Below, one piece after another: positions 15,247 through 22,727 of a DNA stretch of 35,838 nucleotides (position 1 is the stretch's first letter; the number at the start of each line of letters is the position of its first letter). The stretch covers positions 1 through 35,838 of the forward strand of contig JAJTCN010000052.1 in assembly GCA_021323335.1 (NCBI GenBank), written 5' to 3'. The stretch is from Ramlibacter sp. GTDB lineage: Bacteria > Pseudomonadota > Gammaproteobacteria > Burkholderiales > Burkholderiaceae_C. The notes beneath the pieces are model-generated. The model saw nothing but the letters and a program-made list of their open reading frames with translations, made no database searches and was not told the origin of the DNA. The position numbers were made by a program, and so were the translations under genes.

Positions 15247-16058
15247 TCCGTGCAGCCCAATCCGCCTGGGGCTGGTACGTGCGCACCACGGCGCGCTTTC
15301 CCGCCATCGCATCCGTCGTCCCCTTCATCCCGGTGGTGCTCCTGTGGGCCGCCGTGGTGGAGGCGGGCGCGTTCCCGCGCGCCTTCCTGCCGGGGCCCGG
15401 GGACGTGCTCTCCGCTTTCGGCACGCTGATCTACAAGGGCATTCTCCCCGAATACTTGCAGGACAGCATCGTGCGGCTTGCGTGGGGGGCTGCCGTGGGG
15501 GTGGCGCTCGGGATTCCGCTTGGGTTGCTGGTCGGCCTGAGCGAACGCGCACGCAAGCTGGCCTGGCCGCTGCTCCTGTTCTTCCAGGCCATCGGCGACA
15601 TCGCCTGGCTGCCCATCCTGCTGATCTGGTTCGGCTTCAGCCTGACCACGATGACGGTCGTCATCGTCTACACCGTGCTGTTCCCGGTGATCCTCAACAC
15701 CGCGCTGGGCGTGCGGTCCGTGCCGGACGTGCTGTCGCGCGCGGCGCTCAGCCTGGGCGCGTCCCGCGCCGGCGTGATCTGGCACGTCGTGCTGCCCGGC
15801 GCGCTGCCGAACATCATGACCGGCCTGCGCAACGGCCTGGGCTTCGGCTGGCGGGCCTTGATCGCCACCGAGATCGTGGTGGGCACCAGCGGCATCGGCT
15901 TCATGATGTTCGACGCCCGGCGCGCCGGCTCCGTCGTGGAGATCCTGGTCGGCATGGTGGTGCTGGGGATGTTGTGGTGGGTGGTCGACGGCTGGGTGCT
16001 GGCGCCCATCGAAAAGGCCACCGGCGAACGTTGGGGACTGGTGAACGTGCAGCGATGA
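15243..16058 (+). CDS. ABC transporter permease 2 (SsuC/TauC-like)
   Basis: A 271-residue second permease of the same family, with helices near 24-44, 75-95, 105-125 and 130-150 and an EAA loop (SRAALSLGASRAGVIWHVVLPGALPNIMTGLRNGLGFGWRALIATEI). Two distinct permease genes in one operon point to a heterodimeric channel, whereas most sulfonate-type importers use a single permease gene. Both start and stop overlap neighbours by 4 nt, so the stoichiometry is probably set by translational coupling. Confidence 0.93.
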   Translation: MIRAAQSAWGWYVRTTARFPAIASVVPFIPVVLLWAAVVEAGAFPRAFLPGPGDVLSAFGTLIYKGILPEYLQDSIVRLAWGAAVGVALGIPLGLLVGLSERARKLAWPLLLFFQAIGDIAWLPILLIWFGFSLTTMTVVIVYTVLFPVILNTALGVRSVPDVLSRAALSLGASRAGVIWHVVLPGALPNIMTGLRNGLGFGWRALIATEIVVGTSGIGFMMFDARRAGSVVEILVGMVVLGMLWWVVDGWVLAPIEKATGERWGLVNVQR

Positions 16059-16813
16059 AGAACCTGAGCCTGAACAACCTGTCGAAGACCTACTTCGACC
16101 CTTACTCCGGCAGGGAAGTCGCCGCCGTGCGCGACGTGTCGTTCCGCGTGGAGCCCGGCGAGTTCGTCGCCGTGGTCGGCCCCTCGGGCTGCGGCAAGAC
16201 GACCATCCTCAACATGATCGCCGGCTTCCTGGAACACACCGGGGGCGACATCCTGCTGGACGGCCAGCCGGTGCGGGGCCCCGGCGCCGAGCGCGGCGTG
16301 GTGTTCCAGTCGTTCGCGCTCTTCCCCTGGAAGACCGTGCTGGAGAACGTGGGCTTCGGACCCAAGATGCGCGGCCTGCCCAGGGCCGAGTGCGACCGCA
16401 TCGCACGCGAATACCTCGAGCTGGCCGGCCTCGGCCATGCCGCGGAGCGTTACCCCAACGAGCTCTCGGGCGGCATGCAGCAGCGCGTGGGCGTCGTGCG
16501 GGCGCTGGCGAACAACCCGGAAATCCTGCTGATGGACGAGCCCTTCGCCAGCGTCGACGCGCAGACGCGCATGACGCTTCAGGAGGAGCTCACGCGCATC
16601 TGGGAGGAGCGCCGGCCGACCATCCTGTTCATCACGCACGACGTCGGCGAGGCCGTGTTCCTGGCCGATCGCGTGATCGTGCTGTCGAAGGGCACGGTGC
16701 TGAAGGAACTGGCGATCGACCTGCCGCGCCCCCGCAACTGGGACAGGTTGATGGAAGACACGCGCTTCAAGGCCCTGTCGGCCGAAGTGCTGCAGCTGGT
16801 GCGCTCCGCATGA
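16055..16813 (+). CDS. ABC transporter ATP-binding protein (SsuB/TauB-like)
   Basis: A 252-residue ABC ATPase. Walker A GPSGCGKTT at 42-50, Q-loop VVFQSFALFPW at 82-92, signature LSGGMQQR at 137-144, Walker B ILLMDEPF at 157-164 and the H-loop in ILFITHDVGEAV. It powers import by the two permeases upstream. The sequence is typical of the nitrate/sulfonate/taurine branch (FALFPWKTVLENV). It overlaps both neighbours by 4 nt. Confidence 0.96.
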   Translation: MKNLSLNNLSKTYFDPYSGREVAAVRDVSFRVEPGEFVAVVGPSGCGKTTILNMIAGFLEHTGGDILLDGQPVRGPGAERGVVFQSFALFPWKTVLENVGFGPKMRGLPRAECDRIAREYLELAGLGHAAERYPNELSGGMQQRVGVVRALANNPEILLMDEPFASVDAQTRMTLQEELTRIWEERRPTILFITHDVGEAVFLADRVIVLSKGTVLKELAIDLPRPRNWDRLMEDTRFKALSAEVLQLVRSA

Positions 16814-17148
16814 AGCTCCTGCGCGCGATCGCCAAGGACTCCCGCGGCCGCATCCTGCTGGCCGTGCTGGTGGGCGTGGTCGCATGGCAGGCGTGGCTGA
16901 GCCTGGCGGCCCCCGGCAAGGTGGCGCCCGCGGTGCATTACGCGCCAGGACAGAAAGTGAACGTACTCGTGACGCTGTCGTTCCCGCCGGACCGCTTCCA
17001 CGTGCTCGCCTTCCAGAAGTTCGGCCGGGTGACCGGCACGGAAAACAACACCGTGGAACTCCGCGGTGTCCCCAAGGCGGACCTGTCCTCGGTCGCCCGC
17101 CCTCACTGGGTGGTCAAGGTGGAGCCGCTTCCCAACGAAGGAGCATAG
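16810..17148 (+). CDS. Small membrane-anchored protein of the importer operon
   Basis: A 112-residue protein I do not recognise. Residues 15-34 form one hydrophobic helix (ILLAVLVGVVAWQAWLSLAA) after a basic start (MKLLRAIAKDSRGR), so the remaining 75 residues should lie in the periplasm. That part looks beta-rich (VNVLVTLSFPPDRFHVLAFQKFGRV, NTVELRGV, HWVVKVEPLP). It starts with an ATGA overlap and ends 2 bp before the binding-protein gene, so it is firmly part of the operon. It is not a standard component of sulfonate-type importers; it may help the binding protein dock or deliver substrate. Confidence 0.75.
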   Translation: MKLLRAIAKDSRGRILLAVLVGVVAWQAWLSLAAPGKVAPAVHYAPGQKVNVLVTLSFPPDRFHVLAFQKFGRVTGTENNTVELRGVPKADLSSVARPHWVVKVEPLPNEGA

Positions 17149-17150
17149 CG

Positions 17151-18200
17151 ATGAAGAAAGCATGGATCGCCGCACTGGCGCTCGGCCTGTCCGCAGCGGC
17201 ATTCGCCCAGGCACCGATCAAGGTGAAGGCTGGCATGGTCGCCGCCATCGACCAGATGGCTCTGCCCATCGCGGTGGAGCGCGGGTTCTTCGAGAAGGAG
17301 GGCCTGGACGTGCAGATCGCCCGGCCGTACGCGACCGGCGTCGATGCGCTCAACGCCCTGCAGGCCGGCGAAGTGGAGCTGGTGCAGGTGGGCGTGCCGA
17401 TGATCGGTGCCGTGCTGCGCGGCATGGACCTAGTCGCCGTGGGCAACTACACCGGCAACGCAGCCAAGTTCGGCTCGGACGGCACCCTGGCCATGGTCGC
17501 CCGGGCCGACTCGGGCATCACCAAGGACCTGAAGTCGCTCAAGGGCAAGAAGATCGCCGCTTCGTTCGGGACCATCAACCACCTGTACGCGCTTGCGGTG
17601 CTGGAGAAGGCCGGCCTCACTCTGCAGGACGTGAACCTGGTGAACACGCCGCCGCCCGACATGGCGGTGGCGCTGCTGTCCAAGGGCGTCGATGCCGTCG
17701 TGTGCTGGGATCCGGTGCCGATCATCGCGTTGAAGGACGTGCCCGGCGCCGTGGAGGTGATCCGCGGCGGCGACATCATCGCCTCGCTCGGCTACAACGT
17801 CGGCCTGCGGCCCTGGGTCGAGAAGAACGGCCCGGTCGTCGAGAAGTTCCTGGCCGGCCTCTCCGCCGCCGACCAGTGGATGCGCGCCAACCCGAAGCAG
17901 GCCGCCCAGGTGGCCACGCGCTGGATTCCGGGCCTGAAGATCGAGGTCGCCGAAGCCGCGATGCAGTTCAACATCCAGCAGTCCGACCGTCGCCTGTCCG
18001 CCAACAGCTACCGCGCCATGTATTCGGCGCAGGACCGCCTGAGCCGCGGCGGCTTCATCAAGTCGACCTTCGACGTCAACAAGCACCTGGAGCCGAAGTA
18101 CATCGTCAACCTGATGAAGACGCGCCCGCAGCTGTTCTCCGACATGCCGGCCATCCCCGCGGCCGCGGCCATCGGGCCCGGCTACGCGTTCAAGCCGTGA
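17151..18200 (+). CDS. ABC transporter substrate-binding protein (SsuA/NMT1-like)
   Basis: A 349-residue periplasmic binding protein with a signal peptide (MKKAWIAALALGLSAAAFA, cleavage before QAP). The N-lobe has the NMT1/SsuA features IAVERGFFEKEGLDVQI and a GVDALNALQAGEVELVQVG segment. LKSLKGKKIAASFGTINHLYALAVLEKAGL and LLSKGVDAVVCWDP make up the second lobe. It captures the substrate for the two-permease importer. Substrates of this group include alkanesulfonates, thiamine precursors and aromatic acids. The dioxygenase-like gene downstream favours an aromatic or ketone substrate (inference). There is a possible Shine-Dalgarno GAAGGAG about 7 nt before the start. Confidence 0.93.
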   Translation: MKKAWIAALALGLSAAAFAQAPIKVKAGMVAAIDQMALPIAVERGFFEKEGLDVQIARPYATGVDALNALQAGEVELVQVGVPMIGAVLRGMDLVAVGNYTGNAAKFGSDGTLAMVARADSGITKDLKSLKGKKIAASFGTINHLYALAVLEKAGLTLQDVNLVNTPPPDMAVALLSKGVDAVVCWDPVPIIALKDVPGAVEVIRGGDIIASLGYNVGLRPWVEKNGPVVEKFLAGLSAADQWMRANPKQAAQVATRWIPGLKIEVAEAAMQFNIQQSDRRLSANSYRAMYSAQDRLSRGGFIKSTFDVNKHLEPKYIVNLMKTRPQLFSDMPAIPAAAAIGPGYAFKP

Positions 18201-18210
18201 GCAGCACCGC

Positions 18211-18915
18211 ATGAACCGCGACGTTCTCGTCGTCGGGGGCACCAGCGGCATCGGCTGGGGGATCGCGCAGCGCTTCGGCGCCGACGGCGACCGGGTGCTG
18301 GCGACCGGCGCCTCGGCCCGCGAGGTCGAGGCAGCGCGGCCGGCCGGCGGCGTTGCGTTCGAGGTGCTGGATGTGCGGGACCAGCGCGCGGTCGACGCGC
18401 TGGTCGGGCGCTTTGCAACCCTGGACGTCGTCGTCAACTGCGCGGGCGTCATCCGCCGCGGCATGGAACACGACCCTGCGGTCTTCGCGGAGGTCATCGA
18501 CATCAACCTGAACGGGGCCATGCGCGTCTGCTCGGCCGCCCGCACCCGCCTGGCGGCGCGGCGCGGCTGCATCGTGAACACCGCTTCCATGCTCAGTTTC
18601 TTCGGCGGCGGCCTGGTGCCGGGCTACTCCGCCAGCAAGGGCGGCGTGGCGCAACTCACCAAGTCGCTGGCCATCGCCTACGCGGACGACGGCATCCGCG
18701 TGAACGCCGTCGCACCCGGATGGATCGCGACGCCGCTCACGCAGGCGCTGCAGGACGACGCGGCGCGCAGCGGGCCGATCCTCGCGCGCACGCCGATGAA
18801 GCGCTGGGGGACGCCGGCCGATGTCGCCGGACCGGTGTTCTTCCTCGCCAGCGCCGACGCCGCTTTCGTCACCGGCACTGTCTTGCCGGTGGATGGCGGC
18901 TACCTCATCACCTGA
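18211..18915 (+). CDS. SDR-family dehydrogenase
   Basis: A 234-residue classical short-chain dehydrogenase. The coenzyme loop is GGTSGIGWGIA (9-19), followed by NCAG (76-79 region), the active-site serine in NTASMLS, and YSASK with Tyr and Lys (GYSASKGGVAQL). The C-terminal region ends in the GTVLPVDGGYLIT signature. Coenzyme preference cannot be read reliably. It oxidises or reduces an alcohol/ketone. In the operon it sits between the importer and a cupin dioxygenase, so it probably makes or uses the substrate of that enzyme. There are 10 bp between the binding-protein stop and this start. Confidence 0.92.
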   Translation: MNRDVLVVGGTSGIGWGIAQRFGADGDRVLATGASAREVEAARPAGGVAFEVLDVRDQRAVDALVGRFATLDVVVNCAGVIRRGMEHDPAVFAEVIDINLNGAMRVCSAARTRLAARRGCIVNTASMLSFFGGGLVPGYSASKGGVAQLTKSLAIAYADDGIRVNAVAPGWIATPLTQALQDDAARSGPILARTPMKRWGTPADVAGPVFFLASADAAFVTGTVLPVDGGYLIT

Positions 18916-18926
18916 AAGACCAGACC

Positions 18927-19415
18927 ATGATCACCCAGCTACCGGGCATCCGCCCGGAGATCGCGCAGAAGGCCATCCCCGACGACGAGCGCGTGTGGGT
19001 GCCCCAGGCCAAGGACGTCTGGTTCCGGCCGCTGCTCCTGAACACGGTCACCGGCAGCTGGTGCAACCTGCTGCGCGTGCGCAAGTCCGGCGTGCTGTCC
19101 CGGCACATCCATCCCTCGTGGGTGACGGGCATGGTGCTCAAGGGCAGCTGGCGCTACCTCGAGCACGACTGGATCGCCGAGGAGGGCTCCTTCGTCTACG
19201 AGCCGCCCGGCGAGATCCACACGCTGGTCGTCGACGAGCAGGTCGGCGCGCAGGAGATGATCACCTTCTTCAACATCCACGGCGCCATGGTCTATGTGGA
19301 CGAGGCCGGCAAGGTGACCGGCTACGAGGACGTGTTCACCAAGATCGAGATGTGCCGCAAGCACTACGTGGAGGTGGGCTTGGGCGCGGAGTTCGTGGAT
19401 CAGTACGTGCGGTAG
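18927..19415 (+). CDS. Cupin dioxygenase, 2,4'-dihydroxyacetophenone dioxygenase-like
   Basis: A 162-residue single-domain cupin. It carries a HIH metal pair (His60, His62), an acidic residue in the EEGSFVYEPPGEIHTL segment and a third histidine (His98). The His60-His98 distance of 38 residues agrees with my recollection of the 2,4'-dihydroxyacetophenone dioxygenase metal site (His76/78/114). That family cleaves the C-C bond between carbonyl and hydroxymethyl carbons using O2 and non-haem iron. The operon pairing with an SDR dehydrogenase (which could make the hydroxyketone from a diol) and an importer fits. The specific substrate is inferred, not proven. Confidence 0.8.
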   Translation: MITQLPGIRPEIAQKAIPDDERVWVPQAKDVWFRPLLLNTVTGSWCNLLRVRKSGVLSRHIHPSWVTGMVLKGSWRYLEHDWIAEEGSFVYEPPGEIHTLVVDEQVGAQEMITFFNIHGAMVYVDEAGKVTGYEDVFTKIEMCRKHYVEVGLGAEFVDQYVR

Positions 19416-19453
19416 GCCTGGCGGCAGGCTGCTCTCGTTGGACTTATGCCACG

Positions 19454-19479
19454 CGTGTGTGGTGAGTAATTTACACACG
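19454..19479 (+). terminator. Hairpin downstream of the importer/cupin operon
   Basis: CGTGTGT (19454-19460) pairs with ACACACG (19473-19479) around a 12-nt loop, 39 bp after the cupin stop. No clear U-tract follows, so it may be a stabilising 3' hairpin or a weak terminator. Confidence 0.4.
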
Positions 19480-19569
19480 TCGACCTCGCCTGCAGGATCC
19501 GGCCGCCCCGTGGCAATGCCTTCCTAGAATGAGCGGACACAAAAACTGCCATTGCGCGGGGGAGGATCC

Positions 19570-20100
19570 ATGAAAGTTTCGGCGTTGCGTTTTCTGCTTG
19601 TTCTGGCGTTCTCCTTGGTGGGATTGACGGGATGCGTCACTGCGCCCACGACCCCGGACGGGGCGCCGCTGAAAGCCAAGCAGGGCCTGGTGGCGTTCCA
19701 TGTCACGTCCAATGCCGATGTGGGCCTGAGTTATGGCGACTACGCGCCGGACCCCAGATTAAGCCGTCATCGGGAGAGCTTGATCGGTCCCCAGGCCCAG
19801 TTCCGCTTCCAGGCGGGAGAGGTGTTCTATGTGGTGCCGCTGGACGAGGGCGACTACATGTTTAACAAGTTCACCGTGGGTAATCAGTTCGCGTGGCTGC
19901 AGTCCACCAACCGGTTCAAGGTCAACGCCAATGCGATCACTTACATCGGCCACATCTCCGTTCGCGTGGCCGACAAGCGCTTCGGCCTGAGGGCGGTGGA
20001 CCGCGAACTCGAGATGCGAACCTATCTTGCGGAGAAGTACCCCGAATACTTCAAGAAGATGGGATTCCAGAAAGCCTTCGCCGAATTCAACCTGAAATAG
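19570..20100 (+). CDS. Outer-membrane-type lipoprotein of unknown function
   Basis: A 176-residue lipoprotein. The leader is MKVSALRFLLVLAFSLVGLTGC, with a lipobox LTGC and Cys22 as the lipidated residue. The mature protein looks beta-rich (QGLVAFHVTSNADVGLSYGDYAP, AQFRFQAGEVFYVVPLDEGDYMFNKFTVG, ITYIGHISVRVADKRFGLRAVDRELEM), in the style of DUF2846-like lipoproteins that present small beta domains at the envelope. I chose the ATG at 19570 with GGGAGGATCC just upstream; an upstream TTG frame start adds only six residues. It stands 37 bp before the next gene, so the two may be cotranscribed. Confidence 0.85.
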   Translation: MKVSALRFLLVLAFSLVGLTGCVTAPTTPDGAPLKAKQGLVAFHVTSNADVGLSYGDYAPDPRLSRHRESLIGPQAQFRFQAGEVFYVVPLDEGDYMFNKFTVGNQFAWLQSTNRFKVNANAITYIGHISVRVADKRFGLRAVDRELEMRTYLAEKYPEYFKKMGFQKAFAEFNLK

Positions 20101-20136
20101 CATGAGCCCCGCACGGGCCACCGAGGAGGACCAGTC

Positions 20137-21210
20137 ATGCTTCGATCCCTTGCCACCATCCTGTCGGTCGCGCTGCTTGCTGGCGGAGCGTGGGCGAAGG
20201 GAGCAAGCGCGCCCATCATCATCTTCGTCCCCGGAGGCGCAGTGCCTCCCGCGGGAAATATGTGCATCGCCGAGGGAGTGACCAGCGGCCAGGAAACGTC
20301 AGCCTCCGACGGCACCCGTGTCCTGGCCAAGGGCATTCACGGCATCGACACGAAGCGTTGTCCGAACCCCGCCTTCCCTGTCATCGCAACGGCGACGAAG
20401 CTGGCCACGCAGGAAGTTCGGAGCGCGCCTTCCAGCCAGTGCGTCCCGTACGGACTCGGCGTTGGGGACGAAGTGCCGATCGACAACTATGGCGTTGCGA
20501 AGATTCTCGCACTGACGTCATCCACGACGAAGTGCCACGCGGGGGCGGAAGCGACGGTGATCAGCGCGGAGGCGCATCATGCGGCCAGCGCTGCGGCGTC
20601 GCCGGAGACCGCATCGAAGTCGGCCTCGCGCGAGCCCACGGACGCCGAGATCCAGAAGGAGTACGACAGGCTCGTCGCCAGCGCCGCCCCCGTGAAGGAG
20701 TATCTCGTGCGGCACATCCTCGTGCGCACGAAGGAGGAAGCAACGGCGGCCATCGACTGGAGCACGGCGTCGTTTTTCGACCCCGAATTTTCCAAGGCGA
20801 TGGTTCGCCTGGATCCTGAAGGACTGGCACCCCAGCCCGCCAAGACCCCCTTCGGTTGGCACGTGATCGAGGTCATGCAGTCGAAGATGGGCAAGGATTC
20901 GTTCCCGCCATTGGCTTCCGTCAAGCAACGTATCGCGGCGAGGTTGAAGTCGGCACAGGCTTCTGAATTGCGCGTGCCCGCCAAGGCCGTGTGCAGGCAG
21001 ATGGTGACTCCCGATGCGTCTGCCGCCGTGTCCGGAGGGATCAAGGGGACGGTTGTCGCCGAAATGCGGGTGGAGAACGGCAAGGTGGCCGAGGTCGTGA
21101 GCCTCACGGGGCCGAGCGCCCTGCATGTGGTCGTGAAGGAAGCGTTGCTCAAGTACGGTTGCGACCGCCTGGACAGGCCGGTGCTCGCGACCCAATCTTT
21201 CGAGTTCTAG
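20137..21210 (+). CDS. Exported protein with reduced parvulin domain and TonB-like C-terminus
   Basis: A 357-residue exported protein with signal peptide MLRSLATILSVALLAGGAWA. Three parts are visible. (a) Residues 25-145 hold cysteines (Cys43, 75, 102, 133) and no family I recognise. (b) Residues 187-247 resemble a parvulin (PpiC) domain: KEYLVRHILVRTKEEATAAI at the start and AKTPFGWHVIEVMQ at the end. The usual middle part is reduced to about 25 residues. (c) Residues 300-355 resemble a TonB C-terminal domain (IKGTVVAEMRVENGKVAEVVSLTGPSALHVVVKEALLKYGC). The shortened parvulin may have lost isomerase activity and serve in binding. GAGGAGG lies 7 nt before the ATG. Confidence 0.8.
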   Translation: MLRSLATILSVALLAGGAWAKGASAPIIIFVPGGAVPPAGNMCIAEGVTSGQETSASDGTRVLAKGIHGIDTKRCPNPAFPVIATATKLATQEVRSAPSSQCVPYGLGVGDEVPIDNYGVAKILALTSSTTKCHAGAEATVISAEAHHAASAAASPETASKSASREPTDAEIQKEYDRLVASAAPVKEYLVRHILVRTKEEATAAIDWSTASFFDPEFSKAMVRLDPEGLAPQPAKTPFGWHVIEVMQSKMGKDSFPPLASVKQRIAARLKSAQASELRVPAKAVCRQMVTPDASAAVSGGIKGTVVAEMRVENGKVAEVVSLTGPSALHVVVKEALLKYGCDRLDRPVLATQSFEF

Positions 21211-21268
21211 GCGCGAGCCCGGTGCGCCCGTCCGGCCTGCCCCGGATCACTATCGGCCGCCTGGCACC

Positions 21269-21838
21269 TCATGGAGGCAGATCCAGGAACCAGTCCCGAT
21301 AAGGCGTGTTCCTGGCCATCTTGCGGTTGAAGTCCGGCGCGCCATCGGTCCACCACACCGGGCCACGCTCGCCGAGCGCATGCTTGGCTTGATCCACCCG
21401 TTCGCGAGCGGCGCTGCGTTCCACCTCGGACAATGGGCGGCGGAGGGCCCGTCGTGCGTCCATCAACTGCTTGACCAGGGCCTCGCGCACCTGCTCGGTC
21501 AAGTGCGGATTGGCCTTGCGCCATAGGCGTCCACGCACGACAAGGTAGCGGCCGTCGGGGGTGGTGGGGTGACTCGTTGCGTCCGGGCTTGCATGGGCCA
21601 GGCGGATCGGACCGCGCAGGGATGCGTAGGGATTGGCAGCTCGGCCACCCTGGCGAATCTCCAGGTGCCCTCTGCGGGCCATTGCGACCGCCACCTCGCG
21701 CACTCGGGACATCAGCGGCCGCCAGTCGTTCGGAGCCAGTTCCCTTGCGGCTTCCGACGGGCAGATGGTCGCGGGAGGCTGGCGGTTTGCCAGCAGGTTC
21801 ACGATGGCGCCACGAATCTGGGCGTCGGTGGTATCCAT
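21269..21838 (-). CDS. DUF3253 domain protein fused to a biopolymer-transport-type C-terminal domain
   Basis: A 189-residue cytoplasmic protein. Residues 5-78 match the DUF3253 winged-helix-like pattern (IRGAIVNLLANRQPPATICPSEAARELAPNDWRPLMSRVREVAVAMARRGHLEI...GPIRL). Residues 95-189 match a separate conserved domain (RYLVVRGRLWRKANPHLTEQVREALVKQLMDARRAL ... GERGPVWWTDGAPDFNRKMARNTPYRDWFL). As I recall, both occur as separate small proteins in related genomes, so this is a fusion or joined version. Function is unknown. I chose the ATG at 21838 because the conserved part begins at the next residues; earlier in-frame sequence overlaps a divergent region. No strong ribosome site is visible. Confidence 0.7.
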   Translation of the reverse strand: MDTTDAQIRGAIVNLLANRQPPATICPSEAARELAPNDWRPLMSRVREVAVAMARRGHLEIRQGGRAANPYASLRGPIRLAHASPDATSHPTTPDGRYLVVRGRLWRKANPHLTEQVREALVKQLMDARRALRRPLSEVERSAARERVDQAKHALGERGPVWWTDGAPDFNRKMARNTPYRDWFLDLPP

Positions 21839-21899
21839 GTCCAGGAGCAGGCGATGACCACAAGAAAAGGCCGCATGGTCGCATGCCGAAGCGCAAGCC

Positions 21900-22469
21900 T
21901 CAGCGTGTTCGCCCGACCTCCTCCAAAGTGTCAATAGTGAAGTCCAGGATCGACCCGGTTTGTGAGCCGTCGCTGCGAAGCGTGCCGTACGAGCGGTACT
22001 GCGTGTCGAAGTCCGCCAGGTCCAGCCTATGCGGCAGGCGCGGGCCGTCGAGGCCTAAGCGGGGCTCGAGGTTTGTAACGAGAACGATCGAAAAACTGCC
22101 ATTGGGATAAGTCGTGCCGTCGACCACCGGGGCGGCGGAGCCGTAGACGAACGCGTCCACCTTCCATCGCGGGCTACGGTCGTTCGCGATCATGACCTGG
22201 ACCTGGTGGCCGCTGATCCTGTGCGCTCCCACCCGTGCGTCAAGTCCCAGCGTCTCCGGAAGCTGATAGTGGGCGGCGTACGGCAGCGTCCGGCTGTAGG
22301 GTTGCGCGTGCGTGTCGTAGGAGAACGTACCGATGATCTGGCTGCCGACGGGTGCCATGTACGCCGCGTACGTCAGCGTCCCCGTGAACTGGTAGGTCAC
22401 CACGTCCGCCGAAGCGGCTCCCCCGGCAATGCCGATCGCGAGCACCAGCGCGCACTGGAACATCTTCAT
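21900..22469 (-). CDS. Exported beta-rich protein, unknown function
   Basis: A 189-residue exported protein beginning MKMKMFQCALVLAIGIAGGAASA (signal peptide). The mature N-terminus VVTYQFTGTLTYAAYMAPVGSQIIGTFSYDT resembles the start of many PEP-CTERM exported proteins, but no PEP-CTERM anchor is present at the C-terminus. The rest has no motif I recognise. GAGGGAGGGAGAAG upstream is a strong ribosome site. The upstream spacer of 258 bp, divergent to the next gene, holds a 9-bp tandem repeat. Secretion is likely; function is not known. Confidence 0.75.
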   Translation of the reverse strand: MKMFQCALVLAIGIAGGAASADVVTYQFTGTLTYAAYMAPVGSQIIGTFSYDTHAQPYSRTLPYAAHYQLPETLGLDARVGAHRISGHQVQVMIANDRSPRWKVDAFVYGSAAPVVDGTTYPNGSFSIVLVTNLEPRLGLDGPRLPHRLDLADFDTQYRSYGTLRSDGSQTGSILDFTIDTLEEVGRTR

Positions 22470-22564
22470 CTTCTTCTCCCTCCCTCGCCTCATGTGCGAT
22501 GTGGAAGATTTGTAGCATGCCCCTGCCCATTCCCAAGCGCCTGATCGCCGGCAGTTGCGCCGAC

Positions 22565-22616
22565 GCGTCACTGGCGTCACTGGCGTCACTGGCGTCACTG
22601 GCGTCACATGCGTCAC
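22565..22616. repeat. Tandem repeat of GCGTCACTG (9 bp)
   Basis: Four perfect copies of GCGTCACTG (22565-22600), then GCGTCACAT (22601-22609) and a partial seventh-base copy GCGTCAC (22610-22616). It lies between two divergent genes (exported protein and hydrolase), about 96 bp upstream of the former. Copy number could change by slippage and thereby alter promoter spacing. A regulatory role is inferred. Confidence 0.9.
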
Positions 22617-22727
22617 GATCCGCGCGGCCTCCTCCTTTTGGAGGATCTCGCGACGTCCGTCCCTGTGATTCACTCTTCGCGAAGGGAGGATGGTTTTCAT
22701 CCCGAGCCAACAGCCGGAGACACCCAG

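Noticed and set aside
22565..22616. The tandem repeat as a CRISPR array
   Set aside because: Units of 9 bp with no spacers between them and no cas genes nearby.
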